Source: Magnetospira sp. (GTDB taxonomy: Bacteria; Pseudomonadota; Alphaproteobacteria; Rhodospirillales; Magnetospiraceae). Taken from it: DNA of 11,505 nt. A model generated the notes under the pieces. It was given only the letters and a program-made list of their open reading frames with translations, had not been told where the DNA came from and did not search any database. The stretch lies in the NCBI GenBank assembly GCA_028277325.1, contig JANQGL010000125.1:1-11505 (forward strand). Direction: 5' to 3'. Made by a program: the position numbers and the translations under genes. Position 1 is the stretch's first letter. Each line of letters opens with the position of its first letter. Shown one piece after another: positions 5,524 through 11,505 of this stretch.

Positions 5524-7005
5524 CTACGAGTCTTCCCGCAGCATTCCCGGCACCGCCGAGAACCCGGCCGCCTCCTCCAGCACCCCGGCGGCGCGCAGCA
5601 CGGTGGTCTCGTCGAACGGCCGGCCGATCAGTTGCAGGCCCAGCGGCAGCCCGTCGGCCGACAGGCCGGCCGGCACCGAGACCCCCGGCAGGCCGGCGAG
5701 GCTGGTCGGCACCGTGAACACGTCGTTCAGGTACATGGCGATGGGATCGTCCTCCTTGTCGCCGATGGCGAAGGCGGCCGACGGCGCGGTCGGGGTCAGC
5801 AGCAGGTCCACCGCCGCGAACGCGGTCCGGAAGTCCTCGGCGATGCGGGCGCGGACCCGCTGCGCCTTCAGGTAGTAGGCGTCGTAGTAGCCGGCCGACA
5901 GCACGTAGGTGCCGATCAGCACCCGGCGCCGCACCTCGGCCCCGAAGCCGGCCCCGCGGGTGTTCTCGTACATCTCCTCCAGCGTGTCGCCGGGCACCCG
6001 CAGGCCGAACCGCACCCCGTCGTAGCGCGCCAGGTTGGACGACGCCTCGGCCGGGGCGATGATGTAGTAGGTGGGCAGGGCATGCCTGGTGTGCGGCAGC
6101 GACACCTCCGCCACCTCGGCCCCGGCGTCCTTGAGCCAGTCGGCGCCGCGCTCCCACAGCATCCTGATCTCCCCGGGCATGCCGTCGGCCACGTACTCCT
6201 TGGGGATGCCGATCTTGAGCCCGCGCAGGTCGCCGGTCAGCGCGGCCGCGTAGTCCGGCACCTCGGCCGGGACCGAGGTGGAGTCCTTCGGGTCGTGCGA
6301 CGCCATGCCGCCCAGCAGCAGGGCGGCGTCGCGCACCCTGCGGGCCATCGGCCCGGCCTGGTCGAGCGAACTGGCGAAGGCCACGATGCCCCAGCGCGAG
6401 CAGCGCCCGTAGGTGGGCTTCAGGCCGACGATTCCGCAGAAGGCGGCCGGCTGGCGGATCGAGCCGCCGGTGTCGGTGCCGATGGCGGCCGGGGCGAGGC
6501 GCGCCGCGACCGCCGCCGCCGAGCCGCCGGACGAGCCGCCCGGCACCAGATCCCTGCCGTCCCTGGGGCCCCAGGGATTCTTCGCCGGGCCGAAATAGGA
6601 TGTGACGTTGGACGAGCCCATGGCGAACTCGTCCAGGTTGGCCTTGCCCAGCATCACCATGCCGGCGTCGCGCAGGTTGGCGGTGACGGTGGATTCATAG
6701 GTCGGCACGAAGCCGTCCAGGATGTGCGAGCCGGCGGTGGTGAGCACCCCCTCGGTGCAATAGAGGTCCTTGGCCGCATAGGGCAGGCCGTCCAGCGGCC
6801 CGCGCGCCTCGCCGGCGGCGCGCCGGGCGTCGGACGCCGTCGCCCGCTCCCGGGCCAGGTCCGGCGTTTCGGTGACGAAGGCATTGAGGTCGCGCCTGTC
6901 CGCCATTGCGGCGAGGCAGGACTCGGTCAGCTCCAGGCTGCTGAATTCGCCCTTCGACAGCCCCTCGGCCGCCGCGCCCAGGGTCAGTTCGTGCAGGCCG
7001 CTCAC
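5524..7005 (-). CDS. gatA: Glutamyl-/aspartyl-tRNA amidotransferase subunit A
   Basis: A 493-aa cytoplasmic amidase subunit of GatCAB, which releases ammonia from glutamine to convert mischarged Glu-tRNA(Gln) or Asp-tRNA(Asn). The amidase catalytic triad is intact: K79 (in PYAAKDLYCTEG), cis-Ser S158 (in VPGGSSGGSAAA) and nucleophile S182 (in GTDTGGSIRQPA). Other family marks are NAFVT (41-45), KANLDEFAMGSSN (121-133), GLKPTYGRCSRWGIVAFASS, and the C-terminal GLPGVSVPAGL with GLQLIGRPFDE. Length is typical. The start is the GTG at 7005-7003, which overlaps the gatC TGA as GTGA and gives the family start SGLHELTLG. A longer frame going upstream to 7257 mirrors gatC. gatB, usually next, is not within the window; downstream lies the repeat region and a convergent gene. 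Confidence 0.97.
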   Translation of the reverse strand: MSGLHELTLGAAAEGLSKGEFSSLELTESCLAAMADRRDLNAFVTETPDLARERATASDARRAAGEARGPLDGLPYAAKDLYCTEGVLTTAGSHILDGFVPTYESTVTANLRDAGMVMLGKANLDEFAMGSSNVTSYFGPAKNPWGPRDGRDLVPGGSSGGSAAAVAARLAPAAIGTDTGGSIRQPAAFCGIVGLKPTYGRCSRWGIVAFASSLDQAGPMARRVRDAALLLGGMASHDPKDSTSVPAEVPDYAAALTGDLRGLKIGIPKEYVADGMPGEIRMLWERGADWLKDAGAEVAEVSLPHTRHALPTYYIIAPAEASSNLARYDGVRFGLRVPGDTLEEMYENTRGAGFGAEVRRRVLIGTYVLSAGYYDAYYLKAQRVRARIAEDFRTAFAAVDLLLTPTAPSAAFAIGDKEDDPIAMYLNDVFTVPTSLAGLPGVSVPAGLSADGLPLGLQLIGRPFDETTVLRAAGVLEEAAGFSAVPGMLREDS

Positions 7006-7292
7006 TGCTCGACCACCTTCGGCACCGCGTAGTAGTCGTCCACCCGGTCCGGCGCATTGACGAGGACCCGGTCCGGGTGGTGGCCGTCGGTCACCGCGTC
7101 GTCGCGCACCGGCAGGGTGACGTCGACGACGCTGGTCATCGGCGCCACGCCGTCGGTGTCGACCTCGTCGAGCTGTTCGACCCAGTCGAGGATGCGGGAC
7201 AGTTCGCCGGCCAGTCCGTCCAGCGCCTCCTCCGGGACCTTGAGGCGGGCCAGCCAAGCGATGTTGCGGACCGTATCCTTGTCCAGGGACAT
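7002..7292 (-). CDS. gatC: Glutamyl-/aspartyl-tRNA amidotransferase subunit C
   Basis: A 96-aa subunit that holds GatA and GatB together in the GatCAB complex. It is a normal full-length GatC: MSLDKDTVRNIAWLARLKVPEE at the start (the hallmark V-x-x-[IL]-A-x-LARL helix), GELSRILDWVEQLDEVDTDG (the ILDWVEQLxEVDTxGV signature), then PMTSVVD, LPVRDD and a tail DYYAVPKVVEQ. ATG 7292 is supported by GAGGATT about 8 nt upstream. The stop overlaps the gatA GTG, so the two are translationally coupled. The much longer frame that continues upstream to 8483 is not coding. Confidence 0.96.
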   Translation of the reverse strand: MSLDKDTVRNIAWLARLKVPEEALDGLAGELSRILDWVEQLDEVDTDGVAPMTSVVDVTLPVRDDAVTDGHHPDRVLVNAPDRVDDYYAVPKVVEQ

Positions 7293-7366
7293 GTGGGGCA
7301 ATCCTCGGAAATGCGTCGCAGGGGCGCGGTGGCGCACCGTACCACCCGGGCCCGCGGCGGGCAATA

Positions 7367-8155
7367 TCACGGCGCGTGGGCGAGCAGGTCGCGCCACAAG
7401 GTCTCGGTCCAGGCCGTCGACGCCAGCTCGACCGCCGCCGACAGGGCCGTCGCGACCCGCGGCGCGGCGCGGCGCGAGGGTTCCGGCATCGCCGTGTGGT
7501 CCTCCGGCGTCACCGAATCGACCGTGAGCTCCCCGGCCGCCTGATTCCAGATCATCACCACCGAGGGGGGCGATTCCAGGTCGTTGACGTTGAGCAGATC
7601 CAGGCTGATCTGGAACCTCGGGGCGTGGCCGCCGTCGAACGGGCTTTCGGTCAGGAACATGAAGCCCTGCACGTGTACCGTGCGGTCGTCGCGCCGGCAC
7701 TTGAGCAGGACGTCGTAGTCGGTGGTCGGGATCGGCGCCTCCATGGCCATGGTGCGGCCGACGAAGGCGACCCGATAGCGGCAGGTGGCGCCGCGCCATG
7801 TGAGGTGGCCGTCCAGGTCGTGGTCCAGCGACCCGTCGATCACCGGAACCAGGAGCATGTCGTGCGCGAATCCCAGGTCCTCGCCGTCGCGCCGCAGGGC
7901 GTACCAGGGGCTGTCCGGGACGCGGCCCGGCGACCGCAGGCGCTCGCCCTGCTCGATGGCACCGATTTTCGGTCCGCGCAGGCTGGGTGCGCCGCGCACG
8001 TTGCCCGACTTGCGGGCCAACAGCATCGGCGGGCCCGGGGCCAGGTCGTGATCCATGAAACGGACCGTCGGGTCCTCGGCCACCGCGCCGCCGGGCAGAC
8101 CGGCGAACAGGCCGGCGATGAGAGTCCGGACGAACGCCGCGAGCTTCCTTGCCAT
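7367..8155 (-). CDS. Secreted protein with bacterial SH3 domain, function unknown
   Basis: A 262-aa protein. Basic start MARK and a hydrophobic stretch (about 5-20) ending in AVAED suggest Sec export with cleavage after A26. Residues about 48-103 read as an SH3b domain: GNVRGAPSLRGPKIGAIEQG, then SPWYALRRDGEDLGFAHDMLL, matching the NVR-x-x-PS ... IG-x-[IL]-x-x-G ... WY-x-[VL] ... G-[YF]-x-H pattern of domains that often bind cell-wall peptides. The rest (105-262) matches no family I know; it has two Cys, C125 and C153, which could form a disulfide. It lies 74 nt upstream of gatC on the same strand. No good ribosome site precedes the ATG; a long hairpin covers that region. Role possibly at the cell envelope; this is inference. 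Confidence 0.8.
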   Translation of the reverse strand: MARKLAAFVRTLIAGLFAGLPGGAVAEDPTVRFMDHDLAPGPPMLLARKSGNVRGAPSLRGPKIGAIEQGERLRSPGRVPDSPWYALRRDGEDLGFAHDMLLVPVIDGSLDHDLDGHLTWRGATCRYRVAFVGRTMAMEAPIPTTDYDVLLKCRRDDRTVHVQGFMFLTESPFDGGHAPRFQISLDLLNVNDLESPPSVVMIWNQAAGELTVDSVTPEDHTAMPEPSRRAAPRVATALSAAVELASTAWTETLWRDLLAHAP

Positions 8156-8219
8156 GTTCCGATCGTCCGATTATCGCCGCCCGCGGCCCATGATAGCGGG
8201 CCGGGCGGCGGATCGGAAC
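8156..8219 (-). promoter_or_regulatory. Long imperfect hairpin directly before the SH3b gene start
   Basis: GTTCCGATC (8156-8164) and GATCGGAAC (8211-8219) are perfect 9-bp inverted arms. Inside them 8175-8189 pairs with 8198-8210 over 13 bp with a 2-nt bulge, around the loop ATGATAGC. A 10-nt stretch (8165-8174) is unpaired on one side. On the transcript the structure ends at the base before the AUG and covers the place of the ribosome site. It may control translation or be a processed leader. No riboswitch class was recognised. Confidence 0.5.
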
Positions 8220-8353
8220 CCCGACTCTCGGCCATCTCGCCTCGGGGCGGTATTGGCGGGCGGCCGCCTTGCGGGTCCGGTCATCCCGGATGGATCCGCG
8301 GACGGCCGCGGTTGTGTCGCCGGCGAGCGATATCGTTCCAGGGCATCCGACTC

Positions 8354-9022
8354 TCAGAAATCCAGGTCGGCGTAGTGCTTGGGCGGCGGCGCGCCGGGGA
8401 TGTGGTCGGACAGCAGGGGCCGGAAGCCGGGCCGCGACTTGATGCGGGCGTACCAGTCCTTGGCCGGCTCGTGCTCGGCCCACGGCACGTCGCCCAGGTA
8501 GTCGACGCAGGACAGGTGGGCCGCCGCCACGATGTCGGCCAGCGACAGCGTCTCGCCGCCCAGCCAGCGCCGCCGCTCGGTCAGGTATCCGATGTAGTCC
8601 AGGTGATAGTGGATGTTGGCCTTGCCGGCCCGGATCGCCCGGCTGTCCGGGGTGCCGAGGCGCAGGAAGCGCTTCATGATCTTCTCGCCGACCAGGTTGT
8701 CAGTGACTTCGGGGCCGAACTTGAGGTCGAACCAGTCGACCAGCCGGCGGACCTCCGCCCGTTCGAGGGGCGAGCCGGGAATCATCGCCGGGTCCGGCAG
8801 GACGTCTTCCAGATACTCGAAAATCACCCGCGATCCGGCCAGCGGGCGCCCGTCGGGCTCGATCACCACCGGCACCGTGCCGGCCGGATTGAGGGCCAGG
8901 AAGTCCTGGCGGCGCAGCCACACCTCCTCGACCCGCATCTGGAAGTCGAGTCTCTTTTCGGCCAGGACGACGCGGACCGCGCGGCAGGCGGCCGAGAGCC
9001 AGAGGTGGTGGAGGACGCGCAT
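8354..9022 (-). CDS. fzlA: GST-family FtsZ-binding division protein, FzlA-like
   Basis: A 222-aa glutathione S-transferase fold protein. The thioredoxin-like half runs from MRVLHHLWLS through LAEKRLDF and ALNPAGTVPVVIEPDG to IFEYLEDV; the helical half holds TDNLVGEKIMKRFLRLG, RAGKANIHYHLDYIGYLTER and LSLADIVAAAHLSCVDYLGD, and it ends HYADLDF. In Caulobacter, FzlA is a catalytically inactive GST homologue that curves FtsZ filaments and is needed for division; its C-terminal tail and an N-terminal Trp matter. Here the tail ends DLDF, and W35 stands in EEVWLRR. The usual GST active-site region reads LSAACR instead of the more usual LSPFCR. ATG 9022 is preferred over 9028 because AGAAGA then lies about 6 nt ahead and homologues start MRxL. 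The longer frame upstream is non-coding. A plain GST is the alternative. Confidence 0.8.
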   Translation of the reverse strand: MRVLHHLWLSAACRAVRVVLAEKRLDFQMRVEEVWLRRQDFLALNPAGTVPVVIEPDGRPLAGSRVIFEYLEDVLPDPAMIPGSPLERAEVRRLVDWFDLKFGPEVTDNLVGEKIMKRFLRLGTPDSRAIRAGKANIHYHLDYIGYLTERRRWLGGETLSLADIVAAAHLSCVDYLGDVPWAEHEPAKDWYARIKSRPGFRPLLSDHIPGAPPPKHYADLDF

Positions 9023-9134
9023 GGGCATTCTTCTACACGCTCTCGGGCGGCCGCTCACGCCTTTTTGAGGTGGTGCGACCTTGCTTCGGGGCGCCGCGGG
9101 ATCACATTGATACCGCAACAGGGAGCGTCGTCTC

Positions 9135-10079
9135 ATGCTGATCCGCCACCTCCGCGCCAACGACCCGAAGCCTTCCGAGATCACCTCGCGTCACGCCTAC
9201 CTGAACCGCCGCGCCTTCATGGCGGCCGGCGGCGCCGTGCTGGCCGGGGCGGCCCTGCCGGCGGCCGGCGCGGCGTCACGGCGCCTCGATTTCGCGACCA
9301 CGCCCCACGGCGCGGGGCTGGAGGTGTCCGACCGCGAGGACGCGACCACATATAACAATTTCTATGAGTTCGCCCTCGACAAGGACGGTCCGGCGGCCGA
9401 GTCGAAAGCCTTCCGGCCGCGCCCCTGGTCGGTGCGGATCGGCGGCGCCTGCCACCGGCCGGGCGACCTGTCGTTCGAGGATCTGATCCGGCCGCACCGT
9501 CTGGAGGAGCGCATCTACCGGTTCCGCTGCGTGGAGGCGTGGTCGATGGTGGTGCCCTGGGTCGGGGTGCCGTTGGGCGATCTCCTGAAGCGCTTCGAGC
9601 CCATGGGCTCGGCCAGGTACGTGGCGTTCCGCACCCTGTTCGATCCAGAGGTGATGCCGATGCAGAAGACCGGCGTCCTCGAATGGCCCTACCGCGAGGG
9701 CCTGCGGATGGACGAGGCGATGCATCCGCTGACCCTGATGGTGGTCGGGATGTACGGCGAGGTGCTGCCGAACCAGAACGGCGCGCCGCTGCGCCTGATC
9801 GTGCCTTGGAAGTACGGCTTCAAGTGCATCAAGTCGATCGTCTCCATCGACTTCGCCGAGGAGATGCCGCGGACCACCTGGTCGACGGCCAATCCGCGCG
9901 AATACGGATTCTACGCCAACGTGGACCCGGAGGTGGACCATCCGCGGTGGAGCCAGGCCCGCGAGCGCCGCCTCGGCGACGGCCTGTTCACGCCGAAGCG
10001 CGACACCCTGTACCTGAACGGCTACGCCGACCGGGTGGCGCACCTCTATGCCGGCATGGACCGCAACAAACTGTTCTGA
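9135..10079 (+). CDS. msrP: Protein-methionine-sulfoxide reductase, catalytic subunit MsrP
   Basis: A 314-aa periplasmic molybdopterin enzyme that reduces methionine sulfoxide in oxidised proteins. The twin-arginine signal LNRRAFMAAGGAVLAGAAL (RR at 25-26) shows Tat export with the cofactor in place. The sulfite-oxidase-type domain is full length: TTYNNFYEFALDKDGPAA (71-88), WSVRIGGAC, FEDLIRPHRLEERIYRFRCVEAWSMVVPW with molybdenum-ligand Cys C132, MVVGMYGEVLPNQNGAPLRL, and WKYGFKCIKSIV. AGGGAG (9120-9125) lies 9 nt before the ATG. It is the first gene of a pair with msrQ, whose start is 3 nt after the stop, and it is divergent from the fzlA-like gene across 112 nt. Confidence 0.97.
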   Translation: MLIRHLRANDPKPSEITSRHAYLNRRAFMAAGGAVLAGAALPAAGAASRRLDFATTPHGAGLEVSDREDATTYNNFYEFALDKDGPAAESKAFRPRPWSVRIGGACHRPGDLSFEDLIRPHRLEERIYRFRCVEAWSMVVPWVGVPLGDLLKRFEPMGSARYVAFRTLFDPEVMPMQKTGVLEWPYREGLRMDEAMHPLTLMVVGMYGEVLPNQNGAPLRLIVPWKYGFKCIKSIVSIDFAEEMPRTTWSTANPREYGFYANVDPEVDHPRWSQARERRLGDGLFTPKRDTLYLNGYADRVAHLYAGMDRNKLF

Positions 10080-10082
10080 GTC

Positions 10083-10688
10083 ATGGTCCTGCGCAGCGCC
10101 AAGATCGCCGTGTTCACGCTGTCCCTGGTCCCTTTCGGCTGGCTGGTCTGGGGGCTGGCGAGCGGCGGGCTGGGTCCCAATCCGGCCGAGGCGTCGAACC
10201 GGTTCCTGGGCGACTGGGCGTTGCGGTTCCTGCTGATCACGCTCGCCGTCACCCCCCTGAAAACCCTCACCGGGCGGGCCGGGGTGATGCGGTTCCGCCG
10301 CATGCTGGGCCTGTTCGCGTTCTTCTACGCGGTCATGCACCTGGCCAGCTACATCGTGCTGGATCAGTTCCTGGACTGGGCGGCGGTGTGGGCCGACATC
10401 GTGAAGCGCAATTTCATCACCGTCGGCATGGCGGCCTTCCTGATGCTGGTGCCGCTGGCCGCCACCTCCACCAGCGGCATGATGAAACGGCTTGGCGGGC
10501 GCGCCTGGAAGCGCCTGCACCGGCTGGTCCATCCGGCCGCCGTCCTGGTCGTCGTGCACCACTACATGATGCTCAAGGCCGGCAAGGGCGAGGCCCTGGT
10601 GCACGGGGCGATCCTGGCGGCGCTGCTGGCGTTCCGCCTGATCCCGCCGCGCCACGTGGCGCGGATCCGCCGCGCCATCATGCCGTGA
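10083..10688 (+). CDS. msrQ: MsrPQ heme-binding membrane subunit
   Basis: A 201-aa inner-membrane heme b protein that passes electrons from the quinone pool to MsrP. About six hydrophobic segments are visible: 8-26, 45-58, 75-93, 112-127, 152-168 and 171-187. Likely heme-ligand His are H86 (AVMHLASY), H150 (RLVHPAA) and H159/H160 (VVHHYMML). The TPLKTLTGRAGVMRFRRMLGL and WKRLHRLVHP motifs are typical of MsrQ, with P32 in LGPNPAE. It starts 3 nt after msrP with no clear ribosome site of its own, so translation probably depends on msrP. Confidence 0.96.
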   Translation: MVLRSAKIAVFTLSLVPFGWLVWGLASGGLGPNPAEASNRFLGDWALRFLLITLAVTPLKTLTGRAGVMRFRRMLGLFAFFYAVMHLASYIVLDQFLDWAAVWADIVKRNFITVGMAAFLMLVPLAATSTSGMMKRLGGRAWKRLHRLVHPAAVLVVVHHYMMLKAGKGEALVHGAILAALLAFRLIPPRHVARIRRAIMP

Positions 10689-10711
10689 CATCGGGAGCGT
10701 CGGGCACGGAC

Positions 10712-10742
10712 CCGATCGATCGGTGATCCAGCCGATCGGATC
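10712..10742. promoter_or_regulatory. Cluster of GATC palindromes upstream of the glutathione peroxidase
   Basis: The 12-bp palindrome CCGATCGATCGG (10712-10723) and the 8-bp CCGATCGG (10732-10739) lie side by side. Together with neighbours there are five GATC sites in 29 bp (10714, 10718, 10725, 10734, 10739). The position, about 70 nt before the gene, suits an operator or a methylation-sensitive control site. No matching known motif was recognised. Confidence 0.35.
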
Positions 10743-10808
10743 CTGCGTATCCTGACAAACCGGTTTTTGCATGAACTCGTCCCGATGCTGAGAAAGGCAC
10801 CGATTGTC

Positions 10809-11351
10809 ATGACCACCCTGTTCGAAGTGCTCGGCTGTTCCCACACTCCGGCCGCCGCCACCGGTGCGCCGCTGGACTGGGACCGCCTCGACCTCGTTTC
10901 CATCGACGGCACGCCGCTGCCCGCCGAGACCTTCCGGGGCAAGGTGGTGGTGCTCGTCAACACCGCCTCGTTTTGCGGCTTCACCAGGCAGTACGCCGGC
11001 CTGCAGCGGATCTGGGAGATCTACCGCGATCGCGGGCTGGTGGTCCTCGGCGTGCCGTCCAACGACTTCGGCGGCCAGGAACCGAGGGACGAGGCCGAGA
11101 TCCAGGATTTCTGCGAGGCCAATTTCGGAATCGACTTCCCGATGACCGGGAAGGTGAAGGTGACCGGCGACAATCCGCATCCCGTCTACGTCTGGGTGCG
11201 CGACCGGGCCGGGGCGGTGGGCACGCCGCGGTGGAACTTTCACAAGTACGTGATCGGGCGCGACGGCGTCCTGGTGGGCTGGTTCTCGTCGCTCACCGGG
11301 CCGACCTCCACCAGCCTGACCCGCGCCCTCGAACGGGCCCTGGCGAAATGA
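10809..11351 (+). CDS. Glutathione peroxidase family protein
   Basis: A 180-aa thiol peroxidase that reduces hydrogen or lipid peroxides using thioredoxin or glutathione. Peroxidatic C56 is in VNTASFCGFTRQYAGLQ, Q90 in GVPSNDFGGQEP, W142-N143 in TPRWNFHKYVI; a second Cys, C102 (DFCEANFGIDFPM), fits a resolving residue. AGAAAGG at 10791-10797 lies 11 nt ahead of this ATG, which decides the start. ATG 10785 would give a further eight residues, MLRKAPIV, resembling the beginning of a weak signal peptide; many close relatives are exported, so this start cannot be excluded. The TTG at 10767 is unlikely. It lies 120 nt after msrQ. Sitting beside the msrPQ genes suggests a shared role in oxidative damage. 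The stop overlaps the ATG of the next frame (ATGA). Confidence 0.92.
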   Translation: MTTLFEVLGCSHTPAAATGAPLDWDRLDLVSIDGTPLPAETFRGKVVVLVNTASFCGFTRQYAGLQRIWEIYRDRGLVVLGVPSNDFGGQEPRDEAEIQDFCEANFGIDFPMTGKVKVTGDNPHPVYVWVRDRAGAVGTPRWNFHKYVIGRDGVLVGWFSSLTGPTSTSLTRALERALAK

Positions 11352-11505
11352 GGCGTTGTGCAACGCCGGCGGCGCTGATCGCCGCGCCCGGGTCCCGGGC
11401 GCTCGCCACTTACGGGCCCGAGGTGCGCCCCGAGGCGCGGCGCGACGGCGCGACCACCGAGGACGTCTGCCGGACCCGCCCGCCGACCCGTGCCGCGGAC
11501 GGCCG
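11348..11505 (+). CDS. Partial reading frame running off the right edge, not identified
   Basis: An ATG at 11348 overlaps the glutathione peroxidase stop (ATGA), and the frame stays open for 52 codons to the window end. It begins MRRCATPAALIAAPGSRALA, which could be a short export signal, followed by YGPEVRPEARRDGATTEDVC. The GATT-x-x-VC stretch faintly recalls small secreted alphaproteobacterial proteins with an HNH-like C-terminus, but the part that would decide this is outside the window. There is no separate ribosome site; coupling to the preceding gene is inferred from the overlap. In such GC-rich DNA an open frame of this length may also occur by chance. Confidence 0.4.
   Translation, partial: MRRCATPAALIAAPGSRALATYGPEVRPEARRDGATTEDVCRTRPPTRAADG

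Noticed and set aside
5632..7032. 466-codon plus-strand open frame
   Set aside because: It is antisense to gatA, whose catalytic motifs are intact.
9081..9112. Sigma-70-like promoter for msrP (TTGCTT ... TTGATA)
   Set aside because: The spacing is about 20 nt and the -10 is a poor match; not strong enough to list as a feature.
7376..9355. 659-codon plus-strand open frame
   Set aside because: It is antisense to the SH3b and fzlA-like genes; the composition is that of a shadow frame and no domain is visible.
9276..11363. 695-codon minus-strand open frame
   Set aside because: It is antisense to msrP, msrQ and the peroxidase, has low-complexity His/Arg/Gln/Pro-rich composition, and arises from high third-position GC.

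Overview
The window looks like chromosomal DNA from a high-GC alphaproteobacterium. The best evidence is an alphaproteobacterial-type RNase P RNA, a GST-fold protein ending in ADLDF that resembles the division factor FzlA, GTG/TGA-coupled gatC-gatA, and MsrPQ. A Rhodospirillales-like lineage is plausible but not provable from here. No rRNA, tRNA, CRISPR array, transposase or phage gene was seen.

Layout. (1) 1-390: 3' part of rnpB, its 5' end cut by the window edge. (2) 400-859, plus strand: a DUF4160-like reading frame with no visible N-terminus or start codon, overlapping an intact DUF2442 gene. It is the remnant, or an unusual version, of a common two-gene pair. (3) 1075-3557, plus strand: a complete bufferin-type operon. 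It holds a small secreted four-Cys precursor (BufA, DUF2282), a DUF692/MNIO iron enzyme (BufB), its DUF2063 partner (BufC) and a DoxX-type membrane protein. Three dyad symmetries lie in the 215-nt leader. (4) 3770-5259, plus strand: a translationally coupled pair of an LsrG-like ABM-fold protein and an iron-type alcohol dehydrogenase. (5) 5260-5523: a convergent intergenic region carrying three copies of an 18-19 bp repeat, one inverted. (6) 9022-5524, minus strand: fzlA-like GST, a secreted SH3b protein of unknown role, gatC and gatA. (7) 9135-11351, plus strand: msrP-msrQ, then a glutathione peroxidase. A final reading frame runs off the right edge.

How the genes may work together. The buf operon is expected to make a periplasmic, heterocycle-modified Cys peptide that binds copper. 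MsrPQ repairs oxidised methionines in periplasmic proteins, and the glutathione peroxidase removes peroxides. The window is therefore rich in envelope metal and redox defence, set among housekeeping genes (rnpB, gatCA, fzlA). The bufferin operon is the most notable system, but that family has recently been described. The less explained items are the broken DUF4160/DUF2442 pair, the LsrG-like/Fe-ADH pair, and the SH3b protein with a hairpin directly before its start codon.
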